Source: Malurus cyaneus samueli
Lineage: Eukaryota > Chordata > Aves > Passeriformes > Maluridae
Length of the DNA stretch: 64,000 nt
NCBI GenBank assembly: GCA_009741485.1
Contig: CM019238.1
Location: 8,103,477 to 8,167,476, forward strand
Direction of reading: 5' to 3'
Below are positions 1 through 12,928 of this stretch, one piece after another. Under the pieces are notes generated by a model. It was not told where the DNA came from. It saw only the letters and a list, made by a program, of their open reading frames with translations, and searched no databases. The translations under genes and the position numbers were made by a program. Each line of letters opens with the position of its first letter. The first letter of the stretch is position 1.

Positions 1-1055
1 AGGGGCAGGATGGCAAATGGAAATGCCACGCAGACACTGTCAGGCACCAGTGCCAAGTGGCACAAGGCCAAGGAAGCTTGCCACAATTATTCCCTTTAGG
101 GAAGATGCCAGCCTGAATGCTCATGTGCTATCTTCTGTTTGCTGATTCAGGGCTGGAATAAGCAGCAGCCTTTTTCTTTCTCCCCCTCCCTCTCCTGGCT
201 GAAGGTAATAATGAGGAGGCTGGTGCAATCAAGAAAATAAAATAACTGCACAGAACCCCACGTGGGTTAGCCCTGATGCTTGCAAGATAAACGATTTGGC
301 TCTGATTTCCAGTTGTTGCTTCCTCTGCTTGGAATATATATAACTAGATAAAGATTATCTGTAATTTATTTTTGGATATTGACTGCACAGCTATGCATTA
401 GGATGCAAAAGTACATTTGGAGGAAAGGACAGGTTGCTTTACCAAAACTGTGGGCAGTGGGAGCCCCTGAACTGCAGAGGACGAGCAGAGGTGATGTAGG
501 TTCTCACTTCAAGGGGAGGAATTGGAGAACAAGAACCTCTAGCCAAGTCTTTAAAGCAATTTTTCACCTTTATTCAATTTCTCTAAGGTGTAAATAAAGA
601 ATTAAGATCTAATTGCTCTCTTCAAGAGGTGAATAAGCAAGGTAAAGTCTCTTGGCTCCCCATGATCTGCAGAGGGTGAGAGCCCACCCTGTTGTGCCAC
701 CGCTGCTCCCTCCCTCCCTAAGGGCAGGACAGAGCAATTTCTGTGATTGCAGCACCCAAAGGTACTCCACACCTGCCCAGGGACCTTTCTGATTTCACTG
801 GCACATACTGAAAAGAAAAGAAAAAGAAGTTCCATTTGACTTATACCTTTTAGGATTCAGAAGTATGCTTAGTAACATGATTACTAAAACATTGCCAATC
901 TCTTCCGAGGTAGCTGGATAAAGACAGCTGCAATGGTTTCAGTCACTGTCACAGATTCAGATGATAAATCCAACAAGGCCTGCCTAGCAAAGCTAGCACT
1001 AAACTAACATATTCTTTTCTCTCCCTCAAGAATTGCTTCCATTGATGGATAATCT
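1..1055. other. Non-coding single-copy sequence
   Basis: I see no gene, recognisable repeat or structured element here. The only compositional feature is a short pyrimidine tract around 173-200. The open frames on either strand are short, start at non-ATG codons and lack convincing splice sites. Confidence 0.6.
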
Positions 1056-1260
1056 CTGCATAACAGGAAGCTTTTAAATCTCCAGACAGTGGATAATAGA
1101 TGCAAATTTGTGACTGTCATATGCAGTGAACTAATAAGCTCGGCTGATCAGGGAACACGATAAGTGTGACACTTTATCAGGCAGTAAAAGCTGATTAGTT
1201 TGTGCATGTTTAGCTGTCCATATGCCTCGTTATTGGAAAGGTTTTAGATAGTACTAATAA
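1056..1260. promoter_or_regulatory. Candidate conserved non-coding element with a GATA/NKX palindrome
   Basis: Seen: an AT-rich, repeat-free block with a POU octamer (ATGCAAAT, 1100-1107) and a near-perfect palindrome at 1159-1178. The palindrome places two inverted GATA sites outside two inverted AAGTG/CACTT half-sites. Known: AAGTG is the core NKX2-type site, GATAAG is a GATA-factor site, and GTGTGA resembles a T-box half-site. Inferred: such packing suggests an enhancer. Conservation was not tested, so the boundaries are approximate. Confidence 0.3.
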
Positions 1261-4200
1261 TTGGAATGGATGTGGCTTCATTTCCTTCAATATAGAAAAG
1301 GAAAAAGAAAGTGAATTCAAAGATTCTTCACCCCTGGGGTGAAACAGATGGAGAAAAGTAATAATGGAGGATGCAGAGTAACTGGATCTCTGGCTGCACC
1401 TCTAAGTTGAGTGACAGAGTTGTTTTCCTGTGTTGCAGTTTGGTTGGGGGTCTGTAAGGAGAAGCCAGAGAAGCTGGGGTCACTGTGGAAGGTCCTGCCC
1501 AGGCCAGCTGGGGGAGGTGAATGGATCAAGTGAGTGCTGTAGCATCATAAGCCAAGAGGAAAAATAACCCCAGGAATGGCATTGATGTTATTTATGGATA
1601 AATACTTCGAAATGATTAATTTTATAGCAAACAGTTCAGCCAGTTTATGCAGCTTATCATTCTGGCTGAAATGGAATCCTCTGCATTTCCTGTCTTGTGT
1701 CATAAAGCATCACCCCAGTAAAATCAAGGTTGTGCCGTTCTTGTCCATCCTGGGCTGACCAAGGTTGTTGCATTTTGTGTGTTTTTTATCCTGTCCTGTG
1801 GTGGAAAGCTCTTGGAGCACAAGAAGTGAACAAGATCAAGTTCACCCACTGAAGAATGTGCATAGTCTTGTGAGGTTTTAATAGTAAAAAAACTTAAGAA
1901 GTTCTGAAAATCCATTTGAAGCATTGGGAAGGGATGCACAGGTGTAGCAGGATCAGGGTATCAGGTGATGCACAGAATAGTCCAGAAGGTTTTCCCAGCA
2001 GCAGCTACAGTTACCTGCAGAGTGAAAAGCAGCCCTGTAGATCATCTAACAATTTGGGTTAGCAAATATCAGGCGAGGCTCTGAAGATCAGTCAAAACTC
2101 ACAGCCGGTTCCCAGTGAAAATTTAGAGCAAAGATCTTGTCCTGCTCCTTTGTTCTATTTCTATTTTTTTGCCTCATCTGGCAAAATATACATCAGTGAG
2201 AGTCTTATGGCAGGTGGTGTGGGCTAAAGTAGAAGGGAATTATGAACTTTTACCCAGCAGCCTGTGAATAAAGCTGGGGAAGGCTTTCCTGGAGCTGAAT
2301 GGGTAATACCAGTGCAAGAAGCTGGACTATGGTGGTTTGCTGTGATTCAGGCAGGAACCCTTGCATTTCACCTGTGGAGAATTTATAGTTTTGATGTCCT
2401 TTTTAACGGACTTTTTCTTGGAACTACTGAATCCAACTCTGGCTGTAGAATGGATATTGCAGCATAGTTCAGAGAGAGGAGCTGGTGTCATTGTGTGAGC
2501 CTCAAGCAGGGTGTGGGAAGAACCTGGATTCCAGCACAGGGTAGTCCCCTCTGCTCAGATAAATAGAGCTGAAAGCAATTTTATGCTTGGTGAATTTTGC
2601 CATCAGAGTTTGCTTTCTGCACTGATAGGATCCTGGTTTGCTCTATGAAAATTCATAAAGCCCTTGCTTAAGGCCCATCCTGAGTAAAACTGGTGGTGCC
2701 TTGTAACCTGCTCTGTAGTCACAGAACATTCTGAAGTGTTTGCCTTTCTGAAATCAGCTTTGTGTGATTTGGTGGGCTCTGAGACACTGAAGCCAATAAT
2801 GCATTCTGCCCAGAGGATGTTTCTGCACCTGTAAGCTCTTTGGGCATCTTTTGCTGGCAGCACTGGACATGACTTGAACATGAGAACCCCCTTTTTTCTT
2901 CTGGAACAAGCTGAGAAATGATGCATCATGGATGATGAGGCTGTGGCCCATCAGTGCCACGGACAGCAAATGTTCTCCAACTCCCCGTGCCCCTACAATG
3001 AATTGGGACAAATTGTTCATCCAGTCATGCTTTTGTTTTGTTCGAAGCAGTGGAGTGTCCAGGGAGGTACATCAAGAGCTTGGGGCTATGCCCTCATGAT
3101 CCCTTTTGTACCTTGAACATATTCCTGATTCTGTTGGATCTTCTTCCTCAAACTTTGATTGTGTGGCTGTGGCAGTGCAGGAGAGCTGGCCAGCATCCAG
3201 TACAGAGAAATAAATTCATGGGCCTGGGATGGTTCTAAGAAAACAGCTGTTTTCTAATTCAGTGATTGAAATGTGATGGGTTCACAGCTCTGGCTAGTTA
3301 ATGTTTCCTGTATGTCCAGCAGACAGGGAGGAGGAGCAGCTGTTACATCCAATCACTCCTTTTGTCTTTGTCTCTCATTGTGATCTTCATCACTTCTCAT
3401 AATCCCTACAAAACACTGTCAGCAAGGACATCAGAGCACCACTTGGTTTATTAACGGGGCTCCGGGGCTTTTTGGCTCTTGTTACTTGTTCAATATGCAC
3501 CACACTAAAGCAAATCAATTGATAGTAGAGATGTTAGATAAAAAAAGCTTGTGTATTCTACCAGCAAATAGGAAATTTGACCAGAATTCAGATCTGCGTT
3601 TGGTGTTGCATCTTTTCTACTAGTGTAATATTTCCCTGGAAAGTGTCTTTCTGGTTATTTACAGTTCATCATCTTAATGTTAGGACAGTTTAGCTGAAAC
3701 TAATTATAATTTTTTTAGTTTAGCTTTTTTACATTAAGACTGAAGTCTTCAAATGAAAAGTATATATACACATGAGGAAAAAATGAAGTAAAGTTTTTTA
3801 ATGAACAGTTTGAGTGCTGCACCTTGAGGCCAAGGTGGGTCTTTTCTGATGTGCCACACCTCGTGTTTCACTCAGTAACTTCTCCTGAGCCCTTCACAGT
3901 TTTGAAGTGATCATATCCGACATTCTAGGTGGACAAGGGGATAGAAATACATGGAGATGTAGCAGCAACATTTATAGAGTAAGTGCATAAGTTACTGTTA
4001 TACAAGTTTTGCAATAGGACCCAAGAGCACTGATGGTATCATTTTTTATTTACCAAATGTAGGCCATTTGGAAATGTGTATTATGTGTGCTGTTTATCTC
4101 TAAAACATTGATTCTGCTCTTTATGGAAAATTCAAGTATGCTCTTACAATTAAAAGGTTTAAAAGGTGTTTGAATGTAACAGCAGCTGAAATTTCAGGGG

Positions 4201-6003
4201 GAAAAATAATCCCACAGTCAAATATGTGAAACAAAACCAAAAGGCTCAATGGTGAAAAAATGTTACATTTTGCCTGGGTCTGATATCGTGTTCATGCACA
4301 GTAGGGGATTTGATGGATGGCATCCATGGGAAAGTTCTCCAAGCCAAAGGCTTCCCAGCCCTGCTCTAATTTTGACTTTATTTTTACCTTTGATCCGGTG
4401 CAGGTTTCTTGTACACCCATGAGCTGCCATTACCCAGTCAGTGAGGTTCTTGTACTGCCTGTGACATGGAGTCATTTGTCTGGCATAATTCAAGCTTTGT
4501 TTCATGTAGCCCTTTCACACCACATAGATCCTCAATTTCTCAAAACCCCTTGGATTGTTTAAAATATGGGATTCTTTACAACTTTATATTTACCTCAAAA
4601 TTACCAGGTTTATTTTTCTGTGTTTTGTTCACAGAGTTTTTGCCTTGTTGCTAGGCATCACCTCGGTTTTGGATGGCAAGGTGTGAGAATACGTGGCTTT
4701 TCTTCAGGATTGCCACATTGGGAAGGCAATGGTGCTTTTCTGCATCACCACCTGAGTGAGTCAGTGGTGATGGGTGTCTAATTTAGAGTAAGAGGTGGTT
4801 TTGGACTGGTAGAACTCAGCTGTGGTGGGCAAGAGAAATGTTTCTGCCGGAAGAAATGGTGTCTGGTGAGCCTGGCATGTCTTGGCATTGTTCTCTTGGA
4901 GACTCCCCTTGGCTTTGTTATTCCTGCTCATGGAATAACTACCCACAACTGCTGACACTCTGTGCTCAGTGCATTTATTTGTTGATGGAGTTTTGGGCAC
5001 ACAATACTCCAAAGAGGAAGCAAAATGAGAAGCTCTATTCAGAGTAAGGAAATACCACAGGTAGTTATGAACTATGTGAGGTTAATTATGAAAAAGGACT
5101 GGTCACAAATGGATATCTTATAAAGTCAGGCCTGAAAATAGAAAGGACATCCCATGACAGAGAGGAGTAATAAAATGAAATATTTTAAAAGAAGCAAAGT
5201 TATCTTAGGGCATACGGCTTTTTATTTTAGATGGCTGAGGTGAACGCAGCTCAGGTATGAAAAGTGACTAAGAATTGTGTGGCAGCTTAAATGAATCATG
5301 CTGGGGATTTTCTCTTTTTGGCAGTGTCTTGTTGAATTTCTTCATGTGGGAGAGTTTTGGAGTAATTAAAAGAATGAAAATGAAGAGTGAGTAAGTAATT
5401 GGGAGTGAAAACTATCCTGACTTCACCTAGATGTACTGAGAGGGTTTGCAAAGGTTAGCTGGAGGAGTTTTTAATGCTACCTAATATTTTTGCTTTCTCT
5501 GAAATGAAATGAAAGGAAGTCTTGAGGTTCTTCCATGGCAATTATCCCTTAAAACTACAACTTAAGCTACCCAGTGCTTAAAACCTATTGTATTGTTAAA
5601 AGTCTCTGGTAATAAGATGCACGGGAGACCCCGGCAGTCCCTCACTCCTGCAAAAGTGCTTAAGCTAGGTCTAATCTAGTTGTTGCTAATCATGTGTCTT
5701 CCTTTTTCTGAGATTCCTCAGTTCACGAGTGTGTTAGAGATTGAAGGACTGTAATCACTCTACCTGCACTCTCTGAATCCATGAACTGCAGAAAATGTCA
5801 CAGTATTGGAGGTCTCTGGTGTGAGTGTGAAAACATCTCTCAGAATGGAGTGAGTCCCATGGTCCACCCAGGGCTTGCAGCCTGCAAAGAGCACCGAGCG
5901 ATGGCCTTCATGTGTGTGCTTCTCATCTCAACCTGATTTCCCAAAATGTCCCTTGTTTCAGCCGAAAACTTTCTTTAGTCTCTAAATTGTCCTTGACTCA
6001 ATA
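1261..6003. other. Non-coding sequence, nothing recognised
   Basis: This is a mixture of AT-rich and moderately GC-rich single-copy sequence. Short frames at 2.6-3.2 kb and 4.3-5.0 kb overlap on both strands, with no protein-family motifs. I found no CR1 signature, tandem array, RNA gene or strong hairpin. Confidence 0.6.
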
Positions 6004-6924
6004 GTGACATTTTCAAACCAGATAAAATTCAAGTCTAAAGGAGGACATTTACAGTTTTCCAAATATTTAACCTCCCCTTTCAGATTTCACGTTCCCCGGT
6101 TTAAGCCATTTGTCGCTGATCATTTATTTTATCCTCATTTCTGTTCCATAAAGTTCAAGGCATGTGTGGGGAACAGAGGGAGTCCCAGAATGGCACTGAA
6201 CGGTGTGTTTATTGCAGCCCATCAGCGCAGTTGTTTAAGTCATTGTGTTTTAGGGAGCAATGATCAGGCGCTTTTATCACCTTCTTTCCTTATACATAAA
6301 TGCACCCTGCAGGGATGGCGTCTGCCAGAGGCTGTGGGATTGTGTGGAAAGGTTCCTTCCCTCCTCCTGCCCTCCCTGGGGAGCTGCTCTGGGTGTCCTG
6401 GGCTCTGTCCTGGGGCTGAGCTGAGGGTGCTGGAGACAAAAGCCAGCTCTCCTCAGAGGAAAAAGCTGATTGCTAGGTCTGACTCCATGATTTGGGAATG
6501 TGCGCTCCCTTCTCTGGACCCAAGATTTGGTAAAAGAACAGCATCTGAAAGGGGAAAAGGAATCCCCCATCCCTTGGCCACCGTGCTCCCTGATGATGGC
6601 ACTGCAGTGCAGAGGGAAATCTCCAGAAATCCCGGATTTCTGGAAGGGAGCACTGGGATTACCAGCCAGCCTCTTTGTTTCCATGTAAACTGGAAAGGGA
6701 AGTTTGCTGCTGCTCAGCAGCATTCCTCTGAGGATCCCAAAGCGTTTAACGAGAGTGGGCACTGCAAATATTGTCCCACTCTTCTCCTTGGGGGAAATGC
6801 AAACCCTGCGAGCGTTACAATTGCTTGCTCAAGGTCAGCGTGGAATAAAAATCTGAAATCCCAATTCCTTCCTCGTTGTTGCGTGTCTGGGAATTTGCTA
6901 CATGCACCAAGCTCACTTTTATGA
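6004..6924 (+). CDS. Longest open frame in the window (306 codons), probably chance
   Basis: A stop-free plus-strand frame runs about 920 bases. The listed start is a TTG codon, so there is no real initiation signal at this end. The product has no signal peptide, membrane segment, domain motif or repeat that I recognise. Its middle part, from the locally GC-richer 6.30-6.75 kb, is rich in Pro, Gly, Ser and Leu. That same GC-rich part is also open for 161 codons on the minus strand, which argues that low stop density from base composition explains both. A terminal exon or a lncRNA-embedded frame is the alternative. Confidence 0.1.
   Translation: MTFSNQIKFKSKGGHLQFSKYLTSPFRFHVPRFKPFVADHLFYPHFCSIKFKACVGNRGSPRMALNGVFIAAHQRSCLSHCVLGSNDQALLSPSFLIHKCTLQGWRLPEAVGLCGKVPSLLLPSLGSCSGCPGLCPGAELRVLETKASSPQRKKLIARSDSMIWECALPSLDPRFGKRTASERGKGIPHPLATVLPDDGTAVQREISRNPGFLEGSTGITSQPLCFHVNWKGKFAAAQQHSSEDPKAFNESGHCKYCPTLLLGGNANPASVTIACSRSAWNKNLKSQFLPRCCVSGNLLHAPSSLL
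6819..6870 (+). repeat. Possible MIR-like ancient SINE fragment
   Basis: A short stretch resembles the MIR core as I remember it (a 'cttgctcaaggtcag' block followed by a diverged 'ggaat...' segment). The match covers only about 40-50 bases and is degraded. It could be coincidence. Confidence 0.25.
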
Positions 6925-6954
6925 GTCCATCATGGTAATGGAATAGATGCTCAA

Positions 6955-7260
6955 TGGGAAGAAAATAATTAGCGTTTGCAGACAATCATGTCACTCTGAT
7001 TTATACATGAGAATCTGACTGCAAAAATGTGTAAAAAGAAAGCCCTAACCTTTTGTCAAATGACACGGTGTGATTTATAATTAGATAATAGCTGTTGTCT
7101 CCTAGGGGTACTGACAACCCGAAATGATTTTCACCAGATTATTGTGGGATCAATACCAGCTGAATAATTAAAATTCAATACTGCTATGTCTCTATCAATA
7201 ACATTGTAGGAATGATGTATGACATATTTAATTGAATTTGTCAGACACCACACTACATGC
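6955..7260. promoter_or_regulatory. Candidate conserved non-coding element
   Basis: The block is AT-rich and repeat-free, with many TAAT/ATTA homeodomain cores and a run of distinct low-redundancy words. It has no open frame of note. It resembles vertebrate CNEs in texture. Conservation is not tested and the edges are approximate. Confidence 0.28.
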
Positions 7261-8084
7261 ATAGATCAGGGGGATATTTTTAGAGTTCTGTATTTCATTT
7301 CCTCGTTACACTTGCCTTGTACCTTTTAACATTCATGGTTACTTCCAAGCAATAAGACTGCTTGCTCAGAGAGCACTGTAAACAGTGACCCTGAGTTTAT
7401 GCTGAACTTTCACTCTAAATGTTAAGAGTCTTAATGGAGACTTCCAGTAATTAATTCATGGTAAATGTTAGATTGCAAAATAGTGACAAAATGGAAGAAA
7501 AAAGGTCTTTTTGTTTCTTTTTCTCGGTTTCTGGATTGTTAACTCCTTCGTTACTAGTGCTGAGCAGTTTGTATTCCACTCACCAACGCCAGAAAAGTGA
7601 GGTGTGAAATGATCAAGGCTGGTGGAACGTTGTGTGGGTTCACTGAGCATACAGAGCTCATGCTTTTGGAGCAGGGGGTTGCATTTCACACTTGCAAACT
7701 ACAAAATGTGAATGGATGGTCAGGACCAAACCACTGCCAATGGGAATGTTGTATTCCTCATGAGTATTTGAACATCAGCGGCCAGTTATCCCTCTCCAGA
7801 GGCCTGTCTGTTATCAGGATGAGATTGCAGGCACCTTTTCATGTCACAGTGCCAAAAAAACCCAGAGAATGAGAGAAAGAACATTTCCACAGATTGTTCT
7901 TTATGTCCTAGGAGCAAGACTTGTCTCTTGTTGCTAACTTTGGACTGATAAACTGTGCTGTGCTGTGAATTCTAACATTGGGGTTTAAGTAATTAGCAGC
8001 GTGATGGCACAGAGCAGCTGCTACAGAGAAGCTGCCTCCCTTCCTAAGGCTCACACACTGCTCACTTTGTGGAGTTTGTATACA
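7261..8084. other. Non-coding sequence, nothing recognised
   Basis: There is ordinary single-copy sequence here, with short overlapping frames around 7.5-7.9 kb on both strands and no motif support. No repeat or RNA gene was seen. Confidence 0.55.
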
Positions 8085-8270
8085 ATTTATATAAAGAATT
8101 GATGGTTATCATTCACCGTGGACAAGAAGGAAAGAAAATAAAGCTTACATGCACTTGAGTATTAATATTGTTCCCACTGATTGTTGTCAGCTGCAGTTTT
8201 CGATTTTGCCATTCATCTTAAAATGTATTTATGCTGTTGATTAACCAATTTCTATTCACCTGCCCTGCCT
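8085..8270. promoter_or_regulatory. Candidate conserved non-coding element with E-boxes
   Basis: An AT-rich block carries E-boxes (CAGCTG near 8192 and CACCTG near 8258) and several TTAAT/ATTAA cores. No repeat signature or frame explains it. An enhancer is the inferred role, on texture only. Confidence 0.25.
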
Positions 8271-8747
8271 GGTTTCATACATGTGAGTGAGATTTGTTTA
8301 TTGCATTCCCCAGCCATGTGTGTTCCAGTCCCTGCTCTAATCTGGCCCAGTGCTACCCAAACCAAGATTTGAGTCTGCTCTGAATAATCAAATATATGTT
8401 TTCTTATTTGTTTTAAAGTGAGTTTATTCACACTTATTTTCTACATTGAGGTGCTTTTAGTTGAGTTGTCTCAATCTTTCTCTTGCCAACCCAAGGACTG
8501 AATACCTAATTTATAAATTAAAGTTGATGTTTTCATGAAATACTAAATGTTGAGACTCTAGGGAAGTCTCTGCTGCAGCTTTCAGGTACTGAAGTCTCTT
8601 AAAAATGACAGGCAATGGCAAATGATTCTGTGAAACAGTTTTGTTGGTCCACAAGGAGAGGGATTGAAGATAATAAGTTTCAGGTCTGAATGCTGCTTCT
8701 TTCACAGCTGTTACAGACAGGGTTTTATTCCTCTGGACTTCTAATGA

Positions 8748-8782
8748 TAAACAAAACAAAACCCAACCCAAACACCAGAAAG
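8748..8782. repeat. A/C-rich low-complexity run
   Basis: A degenerate run of AAAC/AACCC-type words. Such A/C runs are common in bird DNA and have no inferred function here. Confidence 0.6.
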
Positions 8783-9007
8783 ACAAATGAAGAGATTAGT
8801 GATGAATAGTTATAGTTATATAGAACTTCAGGAAATCTGTAGATATGACAGTTGATACCATGTTGTGGGTTTAAGACATTGTTTCAGTTTCTGTGCTTCT
8901 GCCATGCCTGTATTTGCTGCTTCTCCTTCGCTGCCTCTTGCTGTGATTCCTGGGTTGTCCCCTGGAAGTTAATGGGAGCATGATAATTTATGTTCAGTGA
9001 GATAGAG

Positions 9008-9114
9008 TTTCTTTTTTTAATTCTTTGCCTTTGGTCTTTATTTTTGTAGGTTATTTTTTTTTTGTATGTGTGTGGTTTGGTTTTTTTTTTGTTTGGGTTT
9101 TTTTTTTTTTTTTT
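9008..9114. repeat. T/G-rich low-complexity tract
   Basis: About 100 bases are almost only T with interspersed G, including homopolymer T runs of 10 or more and a short TG alternation near 9064-9074. The open frames across it translate to Phe/Trp/Val runs and are artefacts. Confidence 0.8.
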
Positions 9115-12100
9115 ATACAGAAGGACTCAGAATTCACTTTGTCCAGCTTTTCTACAAGAGGTATAATACTGAAGCAAGGACTTTTGAGCCCTGTTTCTCA
9201 TTTTTTTTCGCTTCTCCTAAGTTTTTCTTAGCTGCCCTGATGAAACAGCAATGCTGAAGGACGAGCCTGAAACCTGTCCCAGCTTAGCCAGAACCTTTGG
9301 GAGATGCTTTGTGTTTTCAGAAGTGGCACATTCTTGCTGAGGGTCCCTCTCAAAAGCAGCCTTGTTTGTGGCAGAGCAAACCATGTCCTGTTCCTGTCCC
9401 TCAGAGGTGGCTGCCACCATCTGTATCAGAGCTGGAGTGCTCAGAAACACATCCAGCGCTCCGGGAGTAACAACTCTCTTTCTTTTGCTCTCTCTTGTTT
9501 CCTTGTGAAAGTAGTCAGCATTTATTTCCCCCTGAGCAGAAGCCTTTCATCCTTACAAATGTATGGCTTTTATCTTTCCTGATCTGTTTTTTCTTGCAAA
9601 TACTCCACACCGAATGGGATCATCTTGTCTGGTGATACAAGCCCCATGTTTACACTGAACATCTTTTCCTTGTGTAAACACTGGGTAAGGATCTTCTTGA
9701 TCACCATGTCGATGTCTAATCCCCTGCTATTACAAGGGTCTATGATGCATTTTCTACTTTAAGATGATCAAACCCTAGTTTTAAAAGGAAATAATAAGAA
9801 ATTTTTTTGTGTGTCCTTATTGCTCCTATGTTTCTCTGGTGATGCAGAGCACTTTTGTGTCTCAGTTCATGTCTTTAGTGCACATGATCTTGCTTCTGTT
9901 CTGATGTGTGTCCCAATGATAGACTGATGGTGCATTTTTCTGTCCTTAATCAGGTAAGCAAGTCAAATTCTTTATTTTTTCTTTTATAATCAAACTTTGT
10001 TAAATCCTTCTTTCCTTAAACATAACCCCCCAAAATGTAGGCAGGTGTTTTTAAATCCTCTCACTCAGAGCTGGAAATAGCATTCCTGGAATGTGAAGGA
10101 TTTTTGTTGTTTTGGTGGTTTGTGGTCAGATATTTTATTTTTCTAATGTGTTTTCAGTTGATGACCCTATCACTTCAGGTGATCACTCAAAATTTCTTGT
10201 TTAAATGAAGCAATCAAGAGGTGATTGACAGGAGAGGCAAGGTTGGATCAGAAAAGGAAAAGAGTAATTTTAAATAGCTGTAAGGCCATTTCTGAGATGC
10301 AAATAGATGCTTAATATTCTGTAACCTGGGTGAAGAAATGAGTTTTAGAACACAGCAGTAAATATGGATAGAGAGAGACAAAATGTTAATATACCTGACG
10401 TGATGGTATAAGAAGTGTTAGAGGAGAAATGCCTCAAGTGACATTTAGTGGACACAGAAAAACCCCAGTCTTAAAAGCAGCATTCAAATTTATGTGTGGA
10501 AATTCAATATCTCTTTCATTATAAAGAATGTAGCTAAACTGGGTTAATGAGATTGCATTTAAACACTTTGAACCTCTTATTTTCAAGTAAAACAAAGTTT
10601 AGTCCCCAGCTGTCCATTTTTGTTTTCTACTGTTACTCATTCTTAAATGTGACCCAGTCTCACCAAGACCTGACTAATGCCATGGTGTGCTGTGTACTGC
10701 CCATGCACAGCAAATCCCTTCCTGTTCTTAAAATAAACCCAGCAAAGAGGCCTGAGGAGTACAGCAGGACTGATTTCTGCCATGCTTCAGATTTTAGTTT
10801 GGTTGTGTAACCCAGTGGACTGGTAAATAATGTGCTATTCACACCGGGATAACAGGAACAAGAACACAAACATCACCTGGTCCTCCCACTTGGTGAGGGT
10901 TAACCTACATAAAACATATTCAAGTGCCCACTTCAGAGGTTTTTATCACATAAATAACTCTTAAGCTTAATACTTCGGGGTAATTGCTGGGGAACAGTCA
11001 CTACATTCTTGGCATTGTGTGAAATGTGAGGGAAAATATTGCCGTGATGTGCATGAACAAAGCTGCTGCCATGCAATCCCTCAGGTGCCAAAGGTGCTCT
11101 CTTAAATGTTATATAAAAAGTCAAAAGCAATTGGAACAAGTAGAAACCAATGCATTATGTGAGATGGTGACTAGCTCAGAACCTGAGGTCAAGCACCAGC
11201 CTTGAAGACATTCAGAAATAGAATTTTAACAATTGGTTTTGTTTATGGATGTGCTTCAAATGTAAAATGCGGCATTTACTTTTGGATCTGTAGGGGTAAA
11301 GTTGATAATCAGATTTAAGTAGGAAAAGATGGATTAAAAGGATGGGAATATGCTTGATTTGTATTTCCAAGGCTTTATAAACACAGATTTTGATGGGCCA
11401 TATGGTCTCTTGTCTCTGATACTGCACTTTACGCTCCTACCATGCTAATATCCCTAATCTTTATTTTAATTGTTTTTAAATGTTCTTGTTTATAGAAGAG
11501 AGAAAATATCCAGTACACACAGGACTGGAAAAGGCCTGTGTGCCATGCAGAGCACTTTGTGTGCAGATGGGAGCTTTATGGCAGGCAGCCTGGCTCGCCC
11601 ATGGGGTGGCTTGTGTGCCAAAACTCTCTTGTGCAGACAGGGTGCTGGAGTCTGTTTCCTTTTGCCGTATGTACAGTCAATGCTTTTCATTTTGAAGTTC
11701 AATGCATCTTAATTTTCCCCATTCTCATATCCAATCCTGTGCTGTATGCTTCAATATAAAGTAGATTTTCAATTCTGTGACCAATTTTCTCTTTATAGCA
11801 TTATTGCTGGAGACTGACATTTAAATGCAGTCTTGTTCCATAAAGGGTACAATACAGGAGGGGAATGATTTAAAAATTTTGCCACGAGTCCTTGAGGATG
11901 CAAGGTTGAATACTGTTTGCTGAAGTCAATAGGGTTGTCGTACACAGGCTTTGTGTGTGTGAGCACAGGAGGCTGAAACAAATCAATTTCCATTGACTTG
12001 TCTAGCAAAGGAGCCATTATTTAGAACTGAATAGCCATTGCTCCTGTAATATAATGTGAAAACTTATTGTAGTTTTACTAAGAACTAGGTTATGATGAAA

Positions 12101-12895
12101 TTATTTGTTTAAAAGTGAAGTGAAGGTGCCTTCTGAATATAAATTTTGGATGCATTGATTGAATTTTTTGATGAATAAATCGTGTTTATTTTTTAAAGAT
12201 ATTATCAAGAGTAATATCAATCTCACATTGACAATCGGGTTTATTGGTATAGAGAATTTTCTGGCAGTTATTCAAATAGAAGAAGCAATTACAGTCCTAG
12301 TGAAAACAACACTGTTTAAAGAAATGCAAGAGTAATGCTTGAAGTACCAATACCCTCATAAGAGTCTCTCTATACACTAGCTTTCCTGCTTGGTATATTG
12401 CCAGTGCATGGCTGAAATTCCCTGTACTAGTAACATTTAAGGTCTAAATTGCTGAAGAAGTTTTTATGTCTCCCTTTGTGCAGAGTTTATACTAACAGAG
12501 TGAGTTGTTTGAGGTCTGAAAGGGATTTATGCAGTAAAACTGGCTGATCACATCTTCTTAGTATTCTCTGTGCCTCTTTGTGCATCTTTTCCCAAGCCAC
12601 GCCCCAGGTCAGGGGGATAAGCAGTAACTCGCTGGAGTCCACTTCAGGGAACTCCTGTGAAAAGAGTAACTGTCAGCAAAGCCACTTTCTGCACAGCAAA
12701 TCATTCCAATGGGGAAAAAAGAATTTTAGCAAAAATTCCATGAAGTCCATAGAAATTAACACTTACAATAGGGGAACTCCTTAAAAAAGGAGCAAATGTC
12801 ACTCTAAGACACGCATTGTAAATATAAATATAATCCAAATGAATGTGAAAGGGCAGTGACCTGCCTGCTATGCTATTGCTTATTACTCATCCTCA
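9115..12895. other. Non-coding sequence, nothing recognised
   Basis: Single-copy, mostly AT-rich sequence. Overlapping short frames near 11.5-11.7 kb (both strands) lack splice sites or motifs. An isolated POU octamer lies at 10297-10304. No repeat family was identified. Confidence 0.55.
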
Positions 12896-12928
12896 TTTGT
12901 TTGTGGGAGGAAAAGACCCACAAACAAA
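12896..12928. repeat. Perfect 12-bp inverted repeat with a 9-base loop
   Basis: The left arm TTTGTTTGTGGG (12896-12907) is exactly complementary to the right arm CCCACAAACAAA (12917-12928), with a 9-base purine loop between. The pairing stops cleanly at both outer edges. It could be a cruciform or RNA hairpin, or an end of an unknown repeat. Confidence 0.75.
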
